Of a DNA stretch of 64,000 nucleotides, positions 62,742 through 64,000 are shown in pieces. A program made the translations under genes and the position numbers. The number at the start of each line of letters is the position of its first letter. Positions within the stretch are counted from its first letter, which is position 1. The DNA lies in assembly GCF_001017435.1 (NCBI RefSeq), contig NZ_CP011371.1:4402001-4466000 (forward strand), written 5' to 3'. The notes under the pieces were generated by a model. The model did no database searches. It saw only the letters and a list, made by a program, of their open reading frames with translations, and was not told the DNA's origin. This stretch comes from Caldimonas brevitalea (GTDB lineage Bacteria; Pseudomonadota; Gammaproteobacteria; Burkholderiales; Burkholderiaceae_C).

Positions 62742-63221
62742 TCAGTCGTGCTTGTGATGTCCGTGTTTGTGATGACCGTGTTTGTGGCCGTGATGGCCGT
62801 GGTCATGCCCGCCGCGTCCGTGATCATCACCGCCGCGGCCATGACCGCGGTCGTGGTCGCGATCATGATCCCGATCGCGGTGGTGATGATGGTGGTGCCC
62901 ACCGTGGTGCTGGCGGTAGCGATCGTAGTCTTTCACGAAGTAGACCGGCGTGCCGCACGCGTCGTACTTCCTGCAGTGCTTGCCCCAGTTCTTGGCATGC
63001 CCGGGGGGCACGTGCATGTAGATCGGCTGTGGCGCCACCCGGGGGCGCTGGATGATCACCGGCTGCGCGTAGATCACCGGCGGCGGCGGCGCATGGCCGA
63101 TGTCGATGCGGCCGTACAGGCCCGGCTGGCTGACGCTCACCGACACACCGACATCCGTCGCTCCAGCCACGCCGGCGGCACCGGCCAGGAAGAGAACGAC
63201 GAGGGCTGATCTTGCTTTCAT
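62742..63221 (-). CDS. Small exported protein with His-rich C terminus
   Basis: This 159-residue protein has a signal peptide (SALVVLFLAGAAGVAGA), then a Pro-rich region with a Cys pair (HCRKYDACG). From about residue 105 onward a tail is composed almost only of His, Asp, Gly, Arg and Lys (HHGGHHHHHHRDRDHDRD, and HHKHGHHKH at the end). The tail should bind divalent metals such as nickel, zinc or copper. The first half looks like small periplasmic or cell-wall proteins of unknown function in Burkholderiales. ATG 63221 follows GGGAG; the frame is open to 63326. Confidence 0.8.
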   Translation of the reverse strand: MKARSALVVLFLAGAAGVAGATDVGVSVSVSQPGLYGRIDIGHAPPPPVIYAQPVIIQRPRVAPQPIYMHVPPGHAKNWGKHCRKYDACGTPVYFVKDYDRYRQHHGGHHHHHHRDRDHDRDHDRGHGRGGDDHGRGGHDHGHHGHKHGHHKHGHHKHD

Positions 63222-63370
63222 AAAGGCTCCCGGGAAGGGCACCGGTCTGTGACGGCGGCCCTGCATGACTCTGGAAGCCCAGATCTTAGTGCCCCGGCGC
63301 GCTCGGAAAGGGAACAGTTTCCACAATCGGACACCTCACCCTGCCAAGCGGCGCGAGAAGCACGAATCCG

Positions 63371-64000
63371 TCACAACCGCGGCGCCGGTTCCTCGTACAC
63401 CACGCTCGCCACCCCGGCCTGGGCATCCTGGCGCCACCGCAGCAGCGCTTCGTCAGTGGGGTAGAAACGCGCGTCCTCGCCCAGGTCGAGCTCGCCGTAA
63501 GCCATCGCCCGGTGCAGCAGCAACCGCACCGTCAGGCCCTGCAGCAGTTCCCCGTGCTCGGTCGCCGTGCGCTTGGGCGGAAACTGCCGCACCAGCTCGG
63601 CCACCGGCGGTGTCGTGCCGTTGACCGCGACACGGAGGTATTTGCCGAAACGGCAGCGTGCGCTGGTCAGGTCCCAGACCTGCTGCACGTTGAGCCGCAG
63701 GCCACCCGAAAAGCGGTCGGGCTGCACCTTGCCCTGCACCACCAGCAGTTCGTCGTCGCGGAACAGCTCGCGGTTGGCGTCGAGCAGCTCTTCGTTGGCC
63801 ACCGCCTCGATCACCTCGCTCTTGTCGTCGAGCTTGAAGATCGCGACGCGACCCCGCTGGCCGTTGACCACGCGCAAGTCGCTGACGATGCCCACCAGCA
63901 GCTGCGGCTCGCGGCTGTCGATCAGGTCGGCGATCTTGCGCTTGGCGAACTGGCGCACCTCGGGCTCGTATTCGTCGAACAGATGGCCCGACAGGTAGAA
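63371..64000 (-). CDS. dnaE: DNA polymerase III alpha subunit, C-terminal part (5' end outside window)
   Basis: The frame is open to the window edge and gives 209 C-terminal residues. They start FYLSGHLFDEYEPEVRQFA, the conserved DnaE stretch before the OB-fold domain. The OB fold follows, with LLVGIVSDLRVVNGQRGRVAIFKLDD and VVQGKVQPDRFSGGLRLNV. The remainder is the tau-binding C-terminal region ending in EEPAPRL. It belongs to the replicative polymerase rather than to error-prone DnaE2, judged by this OB-fold region. Confidence 0.93.
   Translation of the reverse strand, partial: FYLSGHLFDEYEPEVRQFAKRKIADLIDSREPQLLVGIVSDLRVVNGQRGRVAIFKLDDKSEVIEAVANEELLDANRELFRDDELLVVQGKVQPDRFSGGLRLNVQQVWDLTSARCRFGKYLRVAVNGTTPPVAELVRQFPPKRTATEHGELLQGLTVRLLLHRAMAYGELDLGEDARFYPTDEALLRWRQDAQAGVASVVYEEPAPRL

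Overview
The window is high-GC (roughly two thirds G+C by eye), densely coded DNA from a betaproteobacterium, most likely a Burkholderiales member of the Comamonadaceae/Sphaerotilaceae type. Supporting this are the gene order serC-pheA-tyrA-aroA/cmk-rpsA-ihfB-lapA-lapB, the fusion of aroA to cmk, the cluster gyrA/ompA/ubiG/gph, and a tmRNA encoding the tag ANDERFALAA. No IS element, CRISPR array, tRNA or rRNA was recognised.

Layout. (1) 1-5.9 kb: end of a flagellar flhA, a small methyltransferase, a beta-helix lipoprotein and a short flagellin of lateral type. (2) 6-12.7 kb: a NUP-family periplasmic protein, glycogen debranching enzyme GlgX and a large hybrid histidine kinase. (3) 13.2-18.4 kb: a cyanate-use operon with two tandem Tat-exported binding proteins, permease, ATPase and cyanase. 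(4) 18.4-32.2 kb: a complete C-P lyase (phosphonate) locus in several transcription units: phnF-DUF1045-phnN leftward; phnGHIJ-GNAT-phnKLM rightward; phnC-phnD-phnE-HD (PhnZ-like) leftward; and a HAD hydrolase diverging from phnC. A 10-bp motif, TCATCTAGAC, occurs in both divergent promoter regions and is the likely PhnF operator. (5) 32.3-37.3 kb: a Tat-lipoprotein PhoD phosphatase, then a sigma54-type response regulator tightly coupled to a CYP152-type P450 peroxygenase. (6) 37.3-42.5 kb: a LacI regulator with a GH3 glucosidase lipoprotein preceded by a LacI-type operator, and an SGNH esterase. (7) 43.2-48.8 kb: ssrA, gph, ubiG, ompA and, divergently, gyrA. (8) 48.9-58.6 kb: DUF2059 gene, the serine/aromatic amino acid block, rpsA with a structured leader, ihfB and lapAB. 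(9) 58.8-64 kb: a helix-hairpin-helix protein, a GH6 cellulase-like lipoprotein, a patatin, a His-rich periplasmic protein and the 3' end of dnaE.

Functionally, the accessory part is a nutrient-scavenging stretch: cyanate for nitrogen, phosphonates and phosphate esters for phosphorus, and secreted glucan hydrolases for carbon. The right half is conserved housekeeping. The points most worth pursuing are the DUF1045 protein with two HxT motifs as a possible stand-in for the missing PhnP, the shared phn operator that draws in the HAD hydrolase, the response regulator/CYP152 pair, and the multi-hairpin rpsA leader.
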